64,000 bases of DNA, taken from contig NZ_FOZM01000002.1 of the NCBI RefSeq assembly GCF_900114675.1, positions 1 through 64,000 of the forward strand, written 5' to 3'. Shown piece by piece: positions 35,166 through 45,081 of this stretch. The notes below the pieces were generated by a model. That model saw only the letters and a list, made by a program, of their open reading frames with translations, did not search any database and was not told where the DNA came from. This stretch comes from Yoonia litorea. GTDB taxonomy: Bacteria > Pseudomonadota > Alphaproteobacteria > Rhodobacterales > Rhodobacteraceae. Position 1 is the first letter of the stretch, and each line of letters starts with the position of its first letter. The position numbers and the translations under genes are program-made.

Positions 35166-36215
35166 GTGAGCGCACCACCCCACATCCGGCATCAGGTTGT
35201 CGCCATGGCGATCGGGATCTCCGGAGGTTTGATCGCTTACTATGCGGGACTTCCCCTGCCGTGGATGTTGGGGCCGATGATCGCCAACACAGTTGCCGCG
35301 ATGTTGCGTGCCCCTATCGCGGGGCCAGACCAGCTGCGTCCTGTGATGATCCCGATCATTGGTGTCATGCTTGGTTCAGGGGTCACCGCCGAGATGGTCG
35401 GCCAGCTTGGTACTTGGGCCATCACACTGGCGCTTTTGCCTGTTTTTCTCGCGCTCGCCGCCGGTATTTCATTTGCCGTATACCGCAGGATCGGCGGCTA
35501 CGATCCGGTCACTGCGTTTTATGCCGCCATGCCAGGTGGCCTGAACGAGATGCTGATCCTTGGCACAGAGGCAGGCGGCAATGAAAGGCGCATTGCGCTG
35601 GCGCATGCGTCGCGGGTGTTGTTGATCATCATTTTCGTGGCCCTGTTTTTCGGGCTTTTCATCGGGGTGACGACCGGCGGTCAGTCAGGTGCTGCGTGGG
35701 TGGGTCTCGCTGACATTACCTTGGTTGATTATGCGATCCTTCTAGCCTGCGCTGTCCTTGGGACGGTTCTGGGACGGCGGCTGAAAATCCCTGCTGCCCC
35801 CGTGTTCGGCCCCATGATCCTGAGCGGTGTGGCGCATGTGCTCGAATGGGTCACGGTTGCGCCACCAACCCTATTCGTGATCGCAGCCCAGATTACCATC
35901 GGCTCAATTATCGGGTCGCGCTTTATCGGTGCGACACTGGCCGAGGTGCGTCGCGACATTGGACTCTCCGCGATTGCATCCACGCTCATGCTTGCAGTGG
36001 CGGTTGTATTTGCTGAAGGGATTGTGCTGCTCAGTGGGATCCCGCTCGCGCAGGCGTTTCTGGCCTTTTCACCGGGCGGCCTGACAGAGATGTCGCTTCT
36101 GACCTTGGCGCTTGACCAAGACGTGGCCTACGTCTCGGTCATGCATATCATCAGGATCACATTGGTGATCGCAATCGCGCCATACGTCTTTGCCTTGGTG
36201 CGCCGCCGGTTCTAG
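35166..36215 (+). CDS. AbrB-family membrane protein (PF05145 type)
   Basis: 349 residues in two similar hydrophobic halves, each with a PWMLGPM / PxxFGPMIL and PGGLxEM signature (MPGGLNEMLIL and FSPGGLTEMSLL). The family is annotated as ammonia-monooxygenase or AbrB regulator, but it is an integral membrane protein and probably a transporter. It starts at GTG 8 bp after trhO. Its stop overlaps that of gyrB by 4 bp. Confidence 0.85.
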   Translation: MSAPPHIRHQVVAMAIGISGGLIAYYAGLPLPWMLGPMIANTVAAMLRAPIAGPDQLRPVMIPIIGVMLGSGVTAEMVGQLGTWAITLALLPVFLALAAGISFAVYRRIGGYDPVTAFYAAMPGGLNEMLILGTEAGGNERRIALAHASRVLLIIIFVALFFGLFIGVTTGGQSGAAWVGLADITLVDYAILLACAVLGTVLGRRLKIPAAPVFGPMILSGVAHVLEWVTVAPPTLFVIAAQITIGSIIGSRFIGATLAEVRRDIGLSAIASTLMLAVAVVFAEGIVLLSGIPLAQAFLAFSPGGLTEMSLLTLALDQDVAYVSVMHIIRITLVIAIAPYVFALVRRRF

Positions 36216-38626
36216 AAGTCGAGGTTTTCGACGTTCAGCGCGTTCTGCTGGATGAACTCACGACGCGGTTCGACCACGTCTCCCATCAGCTTGGTAAAGA
36301 GATCATCTGCCTCCGCGACATCCTCGATCTTGACTTGCAGCAGGGTGCGCGCGTCAGGGTCAAGTGTCGTCTCCCACAACTGGTCGGGGTTCATTTCGCC
36401 CAGACCTTTGTAGCGTTGCAGTGACAGCCCTTTTTCGCCTTCTTCCAGAATGGCGTTCAGCAGGTCCAGCGGACCGTGGATCAACTGGCTGCGATCCTTG
36501 CGCACCAGCGTCGCCGGCAAGTTGTACACGTCCTGAAGGCTCTGGGTGAAGCTGCCTGTCCGCCGTGCCTCGCCAGAGCGGAGCATCGGTCCGTCAAGCG
36601 TGCGCACCTCTTCGACGCCACGCAGGATGCGGGCAAGACGCATGCCTTTGTCTTGCGTGATGCGTCCGGTCCAGCCGCGTTCCCATTCCAGCGCGATCAG
36701 GTCGAGCCGTTTGGCCACTTCGTCGGCAACGCCTTGCAGGTCGTTGTCTACCGCACCGGGGACAAAGGCCCCGGCAATCGCGGCCTGTTCGAGAATGTGT
36801 CTTGGGTAATGCGTCGGGAAGGCACCAAGGACGCGCTTGAGTTGCCGCGCCTCATCGACGACACGGCGCAGATCGTTGCCGGTGATTTCCTCGCCATTGC
36901 CCTGACGGAGCATGGCGCCTTCGACGCCTTGTTCGATCAGGTATTCATCCATGGCGGCCTGATCCTTGAGGTAAACCTCTGACTTGCCGCGCGACACTTT
37001 ATAGAGCGGTGGTTGCGCAATATAGAGGTACCCGCCTTCGATCAGTTCCGGCATCTGGCGGAAGAAGAACGTCAGGAGTAGCGTCCGGATGTGCGCGCCG
37101 TCTACATCAGCGTCGGTCATGATAACGACCTTGTGGTAGCGCAGCTTGTCGATGTTGAATTCATCGCGCCCGATACCGGTGCCCAGCGCCATGACAAGGT
37201 TGCCCACTTCCTGACTGGACAGCATCCGGTCAAAGCGCGCACGCTCCACGTTCAGGATCTTCCCGCGCAAGGGCAGGATGGCCTGGGTCTTGCGGTCACG
37301 GCCCGTTTGGGCTGATCCGCCTGCAGAGTCGCCCTCCACCAGGAAGACTTCGGTTTTCGAGGGGTCCTTTTCGGAACAGTCCTTGAGTTTGGAGGCGTTG
37401 AAATTCACATCCATCGCGGATTTGCGGCGGATTTCGCGGGCCTTGCGGGCCGCCTCGCGGGCGGCGGCGGCTTCGACGATTTTGGTGATAATCGACTTGG
37501 CCTCGGCAGGGTTTTCCTCAAACCATTCGCTCAGCTTTTCGTTCATCAGGCTTTCGACGGCAGGACGCACCTCTGAGCTGACGAGCTTATCCTTGGTCTG
37601 GCTTGAGAACTTCGGATCAGGCACTTTGACTGACAGCACGCAGGTCAGACCTTCGCGCGCGTCATCACCGGTCAGCGACACCTTTTCCTTTTTGCTGATG
37701 CCGCTTTCGGTCGCGTATTTGCTGATCGCGCGTGTCAGCGCACCCCGAAAGCCCGCCATATGCGTGCCGCCGTCGCGCTGCGGGATGTTGTTTGTGAAGG
37801 GCAGCACCATTTCGTTGTAGCTGTCATTCCACCACATCGCGACCTCAACGCCGATATCGTCGCGTTCACCGGCGACATAGATCGGTGCCTCCATCAGGGG
37901 CGTCTTGGAGCGGTCGAGATATTTGACGAATTCCTTGACCCCGCCTTCGTAGAGCATCTCTGTCTTGAGAGGCTCACTGGGGCGCAGGTCTTCGAGGATG
38001 ATTTTCACGCCCGAGTTCAGGAAAGCCAGTTCGCGCAGACGCTTTTCCAAAGTCGAAAAGCTGTAGTCACGGTTGCTGAAGGTGTCGGTGGAGGCAAGGA
38101 AGGTCACTTCGGTTCCTTTGCGCCCATTGGCATCGCCCTCAACCCGCAGATGCTCTGTGGTGAAGCCGCCCTCAAAGCGGGCGTAGTGTTCCTTGCCGTC
38201 ACGCCAGATGCGCAGTTCCAACCAGTCAGACAGCGCGTTGACCACCGAGACACCCACGCCGTGCAGACCGCCGGACACCTTGTAGGAGTTGCTGTCAAAC
38301 TTACCGCCAGCATGAAGCTGGGTCATGATCACTTCGGCGGCTGACACGCCCTCTTCTTCGTGGATGCCGACAGGAATCCCGCGTCCGTTGTCACCCACCG
38401 TGACGGACCCGTCGGTGTTGATCTTGACGTAAACATGGTCTGCATGGCCGGCCAATGCCTCGTCAATTCCATTGTCCACGACCTCATAAACCATGTGGTG
38501 CAGACCCGACCCGTCGTCGGTATCGCCGATGTACATTCCAGGGCGCTTGCGGACTGCCTCTAAGCCCTTGAGAACCTTAATGGAATCGGCACCATATTCT
38601 GCTGGATTTTGGTCGTTATCGGCCAT
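36212..38626 (-). CDS. gyrB: DNA gyrase subunit B
   Basis: 804 residues. GHKL ATPase with [13 protein letters not shown] and LHAGGKF, a transducer domain, and the toprim domain with [11 protein letters not shown] and [13 protein letters not shown]. The C-terminal gyrase-B tail is complete (EFIQQNAL). GyrB with GyrA introduces negative supercoils. It is the last gene of the dnaA-side block, 105 bp after the LysE-family gene. Confidence 0.98.
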   Translation of the reverse strand: MADNDQNPAEYGADSIKVLKGLEAVRKRPGMYIGDTDDGSGLHHMVYEVVDNGIDEALAGHADHVYVKINTDGSVTVGDNGRGIPVGIHEEEGVSAAEVIMTQLHAGGKFDSNSYKVSGGLHGVGVSVVNALSDWLELRIWRDGKEHYARFEGGFTTEHLRVEGDANGRKGTEVTFLASTDTFSNRDYSFSTLEKRLRELAFLNSGVKIILEDLRPSEPLKTEMLYEGGVKEFVKYLDRSKTPLMEAPIYVAGERDDIGVEVAMWWNDSYNEMVLPFTNNIPQRDGGTHMAGFRGALTRAISKYATESGISKKEKVSLTGDDAREGLTCVLSVKVPDPKFSSQTKDKLVSSEVRPAVESLMNEKLSEWFEENPAEAKSIITKIVEAAAAREAARKAREIRRKSAMDVNFNASKLKDCSEKDPSKTEVFLVEGDSAGGSAQTGRDRKTQAILPLRGKILNVERARFDRMLSSQEVGNLVMALGTGIGRDEFNIDKLRYHKVVIMTDADVDGAHIRTLLLTFFFRQMPELIEGGYLYIAQPPLYKVSRGKSEVYLKDQAAMDEYLIEQGVEGAMLRQGNGEEITGNDLRRVVDEARQLKRVLGAFPTHYPRHILEQAAIAGAFVPGAVDNDLQGVADEVAKRLDLIALEWERGWTGRITQDKGMRLARILRGVEEVRTLDGPMLRSGEARRTGSFTQSLQDVYNLPATLVRKDRSQLIHGPLDLLNAILEEGEKGLSLQRYKGLGEMNPDQLWETTLDPDARTLLQVKIEDVAEADDLFTKLMGDVVEPRREFIQQNALNVENLDF

Positions 38627-38731
38627 GTCTTAAACCTTGTGCAAAGTTACGCAAAATATATGGGAAACGGGGGTGTTTGTCACGCAAATGACACAAGATT
38701 TTGTGGGCATTGCCTGACAGTTCAAGCTCGC

Positions 38732-39352
38732 TCAACTGACCGCGATGACAAGCCCGACAATGACCAGAAGCGCGCCTGATGTGACGTTCAGACGGCGCAG
38801 CGCTTCAGGCGATTTCAAGAGCCCCCTGACGCGTCCGACGAACGCTGCCAAAAGCAGGTTGCCCACCAGCGGAACCAGAAAACTCAGCGTGCAAATGGCG
38901 ACCATATCAGCGGCTGTGACCGTGGTCAGATCAAAGAAGCCCGGCAAGACACCCATATAGAACAGCACGGCCTTCGGGTTGCCGAGGATCACGGCCAATC
39001 CGGCCACGAACCCGGCGCACATGCCGGGCCGCGTGAGCCTGCTGTTGGTCGAAAGCGTGCCCCCAGCGTGGCGGATCAGCCCGACCCCCATCACGATGAA
39101 CACGACGACCGCCACCCACTTGAGCACCAGCATGAAGCCCGAGAACACCGAAACGAGCCACGAGACCCCCAGCACGGCGACCAGAGGCCAGAAGATGTCA
39201 CCGATCGCCACGCCCAGCGCCAGCGGCCAGGCCGCCTGCAGACCGCCGGACAGCGACCTGGCGATCAGGGCCACCCAGACCGGCCCGGGCGTCATGAAAA
39301 GGATGGCCAGTGCACCTGCATAGAGCAGGAGTTCGGCTGTGGTGATGGTCAT
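38732..39352 (-). CDS. LysE family translocator
   Basis: 206 residues with about six membrane segments, and the family start (LLLYAGALAILFMTPGPVWVALIARSL region) and GNPKAVLFYMGVLPGF motif. Members export amino acids such as lysine, threonine or homoserine lactone; the substrate is unknown. The start MTITTAEL at 39352 is 1 bp from the end of the preceding GNAT gene. Confidence 0.9.
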   Translation of the reverse strand: MTITTAELLLYAGALAILFMTPGPVWVALIARSLSGGLQAAWPLALGVAIGDIFWPLVAVLGVSWLVSVFSGFMLVLKWVAVVVFIVMGVGLIRHAGGTLSTNSRLTRPGMCAGFVAGLAVILGNPKAVLFYMGVLPGFFDLTTVTAADMVAICTLSFLVPLVGNLLLAAFVGRVRGLLKSPEALRRLNVTSGALLVIVGLVIAVS

Positions 39353-39353
39353 G

Positions 39354-39902
39354 TCAGAACAGGTGCCCCAGAAGATCGACGTCAGCCTGATCATCCCACG
39401 CCTGATCGGTCAGCGGGAGAACCTGCAAATACCGTGTTGGGGCGCTGACCACGCTTTCTGTGCGGCTATCCTCGATCTTGGTATAGCGCAGGGTATTGGT
39501 CACAGCGCGAAACCCGTTTCTGGCATAGACCGGATGGTCACCGAAGAGCAGGACAAACGCGGCTTGTGTCTGACGTAACAGCGCGATCGTGTGCTTCAGC
39601 AATTGCCCTGCGATGCCTTGGCCGCCGTGATCGGGATGGGTCGCAACCTCGGCCAGTCCGGTGACAGGGACGAGCGTGCCAGCGACATTGATGACGCGAA
39701 AACAGATTGCGATATGACCAATCAACCGCCCATCACTGCGGCCCAGAACGCGCAAGTGGTGCCGCTGTTTGTAGAAGGACCGCCCGCCGAAATCATCGTC
39801 GCCGTTCTGCCCGAAGGCGGCAGACAAAAGGCCCGCAATCTCGTCATCCTCGGCGCGGGTCAGCGACAGTTCATCGCGGTTTTCAATCTCAATTCGCTTC
39901 AA
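39354..39902 (-). CDS. GNAT family N-acetyltransferase
   Basis: 182 residues. Acetyl-CoA-binding motif is visible (VTGLAEVATHPDHGGQGIAGQLL region, about residues 79-103), then LFGDHPVYARNGFRAV. Substrate unknown. It overlaps the VOC gene by 14 bp and almost touches lysE-like, so the three genes form one translationally linked group. Confidence 0.85.
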   Translation of the reverse strand: MKRIEIENRDELSLTRAEDDEIAGLLSAAFGQNGDDDFGGRSFYKQRHHLRVLGRSDGRLIGHIAICFRVINVAGTLVPVTGLAEVATHPDHGGQGIAGQLLKHTIALLRQTQAAFVLLFGDHPVYARNGFRAVTNTLRYTKIEDSRTESVVSAPTRYLQVLPLTDQAWDDQADVDLLGHLF

Positions 39903-40320
39903 GCGTCAGGCTCCCGTCATCGCCGAGTTCCCAATAGGGATTGTAGGCGGTTTCCCAGACATGGCCGTCAGGATCGGCGTAGTAACTTGAATATCCACCC
40001 CAAGCCATTTCCGCAGGCGCGGCAAGCGGTGTGGCACCTGCGGCGATGGCCTTGTTGTAGGCTTCATCCACGTCTTCGGGGCTATTCATGTTCTGCGCCA
40101 GTGTTATCGCACCGGTGCCCAACGCGCTGACCGGACGATTTTGCTCTTTGGCGAGCGCTTCGCGGCTGAAAAAGCCCAGTGCGGACCCATGCATCTGGTA
40201 GAAGACGACCTGCCCTTCGATCTCTCGGGTCGGGGTCCATCCGAGTGCCGCGTAGAATGCCTTGGCGCGCGTGATGTCTGCGACGCCGAGAGTGATGAGT
40301 GTGACGCGCTGCGGGGTCAT
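39889..40320 (-). CDS. VOC (glyoxalase/bleomycin-resistance) family protein
   Basis: 143 residues with two beta-alpha-beta-beta-beta modules: RVTLITLGVADITRAKAFYAALGW at the start and DPDGHVWETAYNPYW near the end. This superfamily includes metal-dependent isomerases, dioxygenases and binding proteins, so no reaction can be named. It starts 4 bp inside the end of recF. Confidence 0.87.
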   Translation of the reverse strand: MTPQRVTLITLGVADITRAKAFYAALGWTPTREIEGQVVFYQMHGSALGFFSREALAKEQNRPVSALGTGAITLAQNMNSPEDVDEAYNKAIAAGATPLAAPAEMAWGGYSSYYADPDGHVWETAYNPYWELGDDGSLTLEAN

Positions 40321-41417
40321 GGTGTCTCCTTTGTGTTAATCACCGACTGCCCTTCGGTTTCGGTGACTTCAATATACTGCGCGCGATTGCCCAATTCGGC
40401 AAACAACTCCGCGCCCGTCCCTGTCATGAAAGCTTGTGCGCGTAACGCGCAGATTTCGTCATAGAGGGCCGCGCGTCGCGCTGCATCCAGATGGGCTGCG
40501 ACTTCATCCAGAAGCAAGATGGGTGCTGCACCAAAGTCACGCGCCAAGGCGCGCGCATTGGCAAGGATCAGGCTGATCAGAAGCGCCTTCTGTTCGCCGG
40601 TGGAACAATCTTTGGCGGGCATCTGCTTTTCGGCATAGACGGCCTCAAGATCGGCACGGTGGGGCCCAATCAACGTCCGGCCCGCGGCCATGTCCCGTGG
40701 CCGGTTGTCTGCAAGGCTGCTGGCGAGATCATCGGGAATGGGTTCTGCGGCGGTGATAGCCAAAGTCGCGGTAGGAAACGCGGTTTCGGCGCTGTCCTGT
40801 GCTTGCGACAGCGCATCCACGGCACGGTTGCGGTTGGCAATCATGGTGGTAGCGGCTTCGGCCATCTGCGCCTCGATCGCGGCATACCAATGGGGATCGC
40901 GCACCATGTCTTTGAGCAGACGGTTCCGCTCTCGCATCGCCTTTTCGTAAGAGAGAACAGCCTCGGCGTGTCCGGGCTCGAAACTGAGCGTGGCGCGGTC
41001 AAGAAACCGCCTGCGGCCCTCTGCCCCTTCGATCCACAGCCGGTCCATCGAGGGTACAAGCCAAAGCATCCGCCCGATCCGGCCCAAGGCGACCTGTGGC
41101 GCTGTCTTGGCGTCAATGCGCAACTGGCGCGATTGCCCCGCTTCGGCCCAGGTTTCAAGTTCATGCGTTTGATGGAGCGACTGCAACACGCCAGAGATCT
41201 TCCATCCCAGCGCCTCTGGTCTACGGGTGAGGTCATCGGCGCCAGCACGCCGCAGCCCCCGCCCAGGGGAGAGCAGAGAGACAGCTTCCAGGATGTTGGT
41301 CTTTCCGGCCCCGTTCGGTCCGTAGATCGCGACAGGGCGGCCATCAAATCCCATTTCCGCGCGCTTGTGGCTGCGAAAGTGGGACAGCGTGAGTTCTCTG
41401 ATCGCGAGACCGGTCAT
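40317..41417 (-). CDS. recF: RecF, DNA replication and repair protein
   Basis: 366 residues. SMC-like ATPase: Walker A YGPNGAGKTNILEAV near residue 32, signature STGEQKALLISL and Walker B ILLLDEVAAHLD. RecF with RecO and RecR loads RecA at gaps. The start MTGLAIRELTLSHFRSH is typical. It follows dnaN with 58 bp between. Confidence 0.95.
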   Translation of the reverse strand: MTGLAIRELTLSHFRSHKRAEMGFDGRPVAIYGPNGAGKTNILEAVSLLSPGRGLRRAGADDLTRRPEALGWKISGVLQSLHQTHELETWAEAGQSRQLRIDAKTAPQVALGRIGRMLWLVPSMDRLWIEGAEGRRRFLDRATLSFEPGHAEAVLSYEKAMRERNRLLKDMVRDPHWYAAIEAQMAEAATTMIANRNRAVDALSQAQDSAETAFPTATLAITAAEPIPDDLASSLADNRPRDMAAGRTLIGPHRADLEAVYAEKQMPAKDCSTGEQKALLISLILANARALARDFGAAPILLLDEVAAHLDAARRAALYDEICALRAQAFMTGTGAELFAELGNRAQYIEVTETEGQSVINTKETP

Positions 41418-41475
41418 CGGCGCACCGTGTGGCCGACGCCCCGCTGACCCAAATAACTTACCTGGATTGTGAGGC

Positions 41476-42594
41476 TCACACGCGCATCGGCATCACGACA
41501 TAGACAGCCGAGGTGTCGTTACCTTCGCGCATCAACGTGGGATCGCCTGACGAATTGAACATGAAAACCGCGTTCTCGCGATCAACCTGACTGGCGATTT
41601 CCAGCAGATATTTCGCGTTGAAGCCAATCTCGAGCCGTTCGTCACCATAGGCCACGGCAAGCTCTTCTTCAGCCGCACCGCTGTCGGGGGCGTTGACCGA
41701 CAGGACAAGGCGATCTTCGTCGAGGGCCAGCTTGACCGCCCGCGAGCGTTCGGATGAGACCGTCGCCACACGATCAACCGCGCGCGCAAATTCGGCAGCG
41801 TCAACCTCCAACCGGCGCGTGTTGCCCATTGGAATGACGCGTGTGTAATCGGGGAAGGTGCCGTCGATGACTTTTGAGGTCAGCGTGATGTCGGGCGTGG
41901 CAAACCGTATCTTTGTCTCTGACACAGAGACCGCGATCTGCATGTCGTCGTCATCTAGCAGTTTGCGCAATTCGCCGACTGTCTTGCGCGGAACAATGAC
42001 GCCCGCCATCTCTGACGCACCATCAGGCAGGTCTGCATCAATGCGCGCAAGGCGGTGGCCGTCGGTTGCGACACAGCGCAGGACCTTTCCGCCGTCGGCG
42101 TCAGCGACGTGCATATAGACACCATTGAGGTAGTAACGTGTTTCCTCGGTCGAGATGGCGAACTTCGACTTGTCGAAAAGGCGGCGCAGCACCGGAGCCG
42201 CGGCAGAGAAATTCGCCGCATATTCCGATGAGGCCATCACCGGGAAATCCTCTTTCGGCAGTGTCGCCAATGAGAAATTCGAGCGGCCTGCCTCGATCGT
42301 CAGGCGACCGGATGCGCCATCTTCGGTCAGCGTCACAAGCGCGCCGTCGGGCAGCTTGCGGACAATCTCGTTCAGGGTGACTGCAGCGACGGTCGTGGCA
42401 CCCGCACGCTCCACCTTTGCAGGGGCGCGATCAACAACCTCGATATCGAGGTCGGTTGCGCGGAACTGCACGCTGTCACCTTCGGCTTCGATCAGGACGT
42501 TGGCGAGAATAGGAATTGTGTTGCGCCGTTCGACGACCGACTGGGCCTGCGCGACCGCCTTTAGTAGTACAGCGCGTTCAATGCTGAATTTCAT
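41476..42594 (-). CDS. dnaN: DNA polymerase III beta subunit (sliding clamp)
   Basis: 372 residues in three clamp domains, beginning MKFSIERAVLLKAVAQAQ and ending with the family C terminus SAVYVVMPMRV. It forms a ring that tethers polymerase III to DNA. In-frame codons upstream (25) lack a ribosome site and are excluded. It follows dnaA by 138 bp; a GGCGGCG/CGCCGCC hairpin lies in that gap (42700-42718), without a T run. Confidence 0.98.
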   Translation of the reverse strand: MKFSIERAVLLKAVAQAQSVVERRNTIPILANVLIEAEGDSVQFRATDLDIEVVDRAPAKVERAGATTVAAVTLNEIVRKLPDGALVTLTEDGASGRLTIEAGRSNFSLATLPKEDFPVMASSEYAANFSAAAPVLRRLFDKSKFAISTEETRYYLNGVYMHVADADGGKVLRCVATDGHRLARIDADLPDGASEMAGVIVPRKTVGELRKLLDDDDMQIAVSVSETKIRFATPDITLTSKVIDGTFPDYTRVIPMGNTRRLEVDAAEFARAVDRVATVSSERSRAVKLALDEDRLVLSVNAPDSGAAEEELAVAYGDERLEIGFNAKYLLEIASQVDRENAVFMFNSSGDPTLMREGNDTSAVYVVMPMRV

Positions 42595-42732
42595 GTCCCA
42601 ATCTCCCGCGTATCTTGGCAACCCCATTTGCCGGGACACGAAATGTATCCATTTCCGGGGGCGGCTCAAGCGTTTTGTTGGACTGTTGACGATGCCTGTG
42701 GCGGCGTCAAGCGCCGCCCCAAGAAGCGTGGC

Positions 42733-44070
42733 TTATTCCTGAAGTGCGCGGCGCAGAAGCTCCAGATCGTCAGAGATCTGGCTGTCTTTGGCCATCAGTT
42801 CTTCGATCCGCTTCACCCCATGCATGACCGTGGTGTGATCGCGGCCGCCGAAACGCCGTCCGATTTCCGGCAATGAGCGGCTTGTCATCTGCTTGGCAAG
42901 ATACATGGCGATCTGGCGTGGCCGCGCATAGGTGCGCAGACGCTTGGGGCCGATCATGTCAGACAGGCGGATGTTATAGTGCTCCGACACTTTGCGCTGG
43001 ATTTCTTCGACAGTCACCTTGCGGTCTGAAGCCTTCAGCACGTCAGACAGGCAATCCTGCGTCAGTTCCAGCGTGATTTCACGGCCCACAAGTGACGCAA
43101 AAGCAAAGAGACGGGTCAGGGCACCCTCAAGAACGCGGACGTTGGTCGAGATGCGATGGGCGAGAAACTCCAGCACGCCATCGGCGATGACGAGTTCGGG
43201 GTATTGTGCGGCGTAAACTTCGACTTTGGACTGAAGAATGCCAAGACGCAGTTCGTAATCCGTCGGATGCAGATCCACGACCAGGCCACACTGCAGACGC
43301 GACTTGATCCGCTCTTCGAGGTCCTTGATTTCACCCGGGGCGCGGTCGGCAGAAATGATGATCTGCTTTTGCCCGTCCACGAGGGTGTTAAAGGTGTGGA
43401 AAAATTCTTCCTGCGTGCTGTCTTTGCCTGCGATGAACTGCACATCATCAACCATCAGCACATCGACAGACCGGAAAAGCTGTTTGAAATCCATCATCTT
43501 GCGTTCCCGCAAGGCCGTGATGAAGCGATACATGAATTGTTCAGCCGAGAGATACAGCACGTTCAATTCTGGTGAGCGCAATTTCAGCTCATGTGCAATC
43601 GCGTGCATGAGGTGGGTTTTACCAAGCCCCACGCCGCCATAGAGGAAAAGCGGGTTGAATGAGACAGGCCCGCCTTCTGCGACGCGACGTGCTGCGGCAT
43701 GTGCCAGTTCGTTGGGCTTGCCCACAACAAAGGTGTCGAAAGTAAACCGGCTGTCGAGTTGTGCACCTTTGTCATCGTCTGATTTGGTCACTTTGACAGT
43801 AGGCTTTACCTGGGCTGTCTTGCGCGCCTTGGAGGGCACCCGAAAGGACAAGCGGCGTGCCTCATGGCCCGATTTATTCAGTTGGTAAAGAATTTGGTCG
43901 CCGAAGTTTTGCGACACGTAGTTACCGATAAAATTGGTCGGCACATGAAATGTCGCCACACCGTCTTCGAGCTGCGCAAACTCGAGTGGTTCGATCCAAT
44001 TTGAATAATTGCTTTTGCCGAGGGCCCCCTTGAGAGTGCTTAAAACCTCAGCCCAAACGTCGTTCGTCAT
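42733..44070 (-). CDS. dnaA: Chromosomal replication initiator DnaA
   Basis: 445 residues. Domain I at the N terminus (MTNDVWAEVLSTLKGALGKSNYSNWIEPL), AAA+ domain III with Walker A YGGVGLGKTHL and Walker B LMVDDVQFIAGK, and domain IV with the DNA-binding signature GGRDHTTVMHGVKRIEEL. The ATG at 44070 is preferred; a TTG six codons upstream is in frame but unlikely. It lies downstream of rpsT on the same strand, as in relatives. Confidence 0.98.
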   Translation of the reverse strand: MTNDVWAEVLSTLKGALGKSNYSNWIEPLEFAQLEDGVATFHVPTNFIGNYVSQNFGDQILYQLNKSGHEARRLSFRVPSKARKTAQVKPTVKVTKSDDDKGAQLDSRFTFDTFVVGKPNELAHAAARRVAEGGPVSFNPLFLYGGVGLGKTHLMHAIAHELKLRSPELNVLYLSAEQFMYRFITALRERKMMDFKQLFRSVDVLMVDDVQFIAGKDSTQEEFFHTFNTLVDGQKQIIISADRAPGEIKDLEERIKSRLQCGLVVDLHPTDYELRLGILQSKVEVYAAQYPELVIADGVLEFLAHRISTNVRVLEGALTRLFAFASLVGREITLELTQDCLSDVLKASDRKVTVEEIQRKVSEHYNIRLSDMIGPKRLRTYARPRQIAMYLAKQMTSRSLPEIGRRFGGRDHTTVMHGVKRIEELMAKDSQISDDLELLRRALQE

Positions 44071-44584
44071 TTTTGTCTTTGTCCCCAAAACGCACTGTCA
44101 CTTCCGGCACCGCAAAGTGCCTGCGTCCCAATGGCCGGGAAAAAAGCCACGTGTCGCATGAATTGCCTCTTTCATGCGGCGAGCTTTACCCAATCTCCAA
44201 ACGATCAGTGCTATCCGCACGGTTGTGCGGACCAGACACCATTCGGCAGCGCGCGGGTTCTCTAAGCAGCACCTGATCGGGGGGCAGATCCCCGATAAAA
44301 GCGCAGACACAATGAGGCTAACAAGGCGCAGAATTGCGCTCATTCGCCACCACAGCATGAGTTCTACAACAGGAGGCGCATGTCATCATGTCCGTGATGA
44401 CATCGGCTTGCCTGATGCTGATCTCCCTCAAGTCCCCCCGGACAATGTGAATCGCAGAGCCAAGGTAGCAAGGCGTTTGCGGCTGCTTCAACACAACATC
44501 ACACTTGACTCAAAGATTGACGAAAAAGAATCTGTGCACCGCCTAAAACCGTGTCATTTCTGCGCGGCGTGGACACACCTCGAC
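44071..44584. other. dnaA upstream region without an evident gene
   Basis: About 510 bp between the rpsT terminator and dnaA. No TTATNCACA box on either strand, no clear gene, and no ribosome-binding-site-led ORF were seen. An 86-codon minus-strand frame (44098-44358) has no recognisable domain. The region most likely carries the dnaA promoter, which I could not pinpoint. Confidence 0.5.
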
Positions 44585-44614
44585 AAAAAAAGCGCGCCCC
44601 TCAGGGACGCGCTT
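44585..44614 (-). terminator. rpsT terminator
   Basis: On the minus strand AGCGCG/CGCGCT arms with an added GGG/CCC pairing are followed by a T7 run (A7 at 44585-44591 on the plus strand). Confidence 0.85.
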
Positions 44615-44649
44615 GAAAAGCTCTCGAAAACCCGCAAGCGGGTCCAGAA

Positions 44650-44913
44650 TCAGCTCAGAGCCTTCACACGGGAGGACAAGCGAGACATCTTCCGGGACGC
44701 CGTGTTCTTGTGCATGACACCCTTTGTGACACCGCGCATCAGTTCAGGCTGTGCGGCCTTCAAAGCTGCTGCTGCAGCTGCCTGATCGCCAGAGGCAATC
44801 GCCTCTTCGACAGCGCGCAGATAGGTGCGGATGCGCGAACGGCGCATTTTGTTGACTGCAAAACGGGATGCATTCTGACGGGCGCGTTTTTTCGCCTGTG
44901 GTGAGTTTGCCAT
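44650..44913 (-). CDS. rpsT: 30S ribosomal protein S20
   Basis: 87 residues, very basic and helical ([18 protein letters not shown] start, [13 protein letters not shown] end). It is a primary 16S rRNA binder. GGAGAATG lies just upstream of the ATG. It has its own terminator and precedes dnaA, a common order in Rhodobacteraceae. Confidence 0.97.
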   Translation of the reverse strand: MANSPQAKKRARQNASRFAVNKMRRSRIRTYLRAVEEAIASGDQAAAAAALKAAQPELMRGVTKGVMHKNTASRKMSRLSSRVKALS

Positions 44914-45081
44914 TTGATCATTCTCCTAAAGGCCAAGGGCCATATTGAATTCTATTCGCGCAATCAGCCCTCGCCCCGGGTTTTCCTACCGGATGATCTG
45001 GCCAGAGCGGGCCTCACGCGCATGTCTGACGGTGCCTTTATGGGAGTCGCTGCCTTGGTTCAAGCCCAAAACGCATCGCCC

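Noticed and set aside
44071-44649. Chromosomal origin between rpsT and dnaA
   Set aside because: I found no perfect DnaA box and no AT-rich unwinding stretch there, so the order alone does not justify an oriC call.
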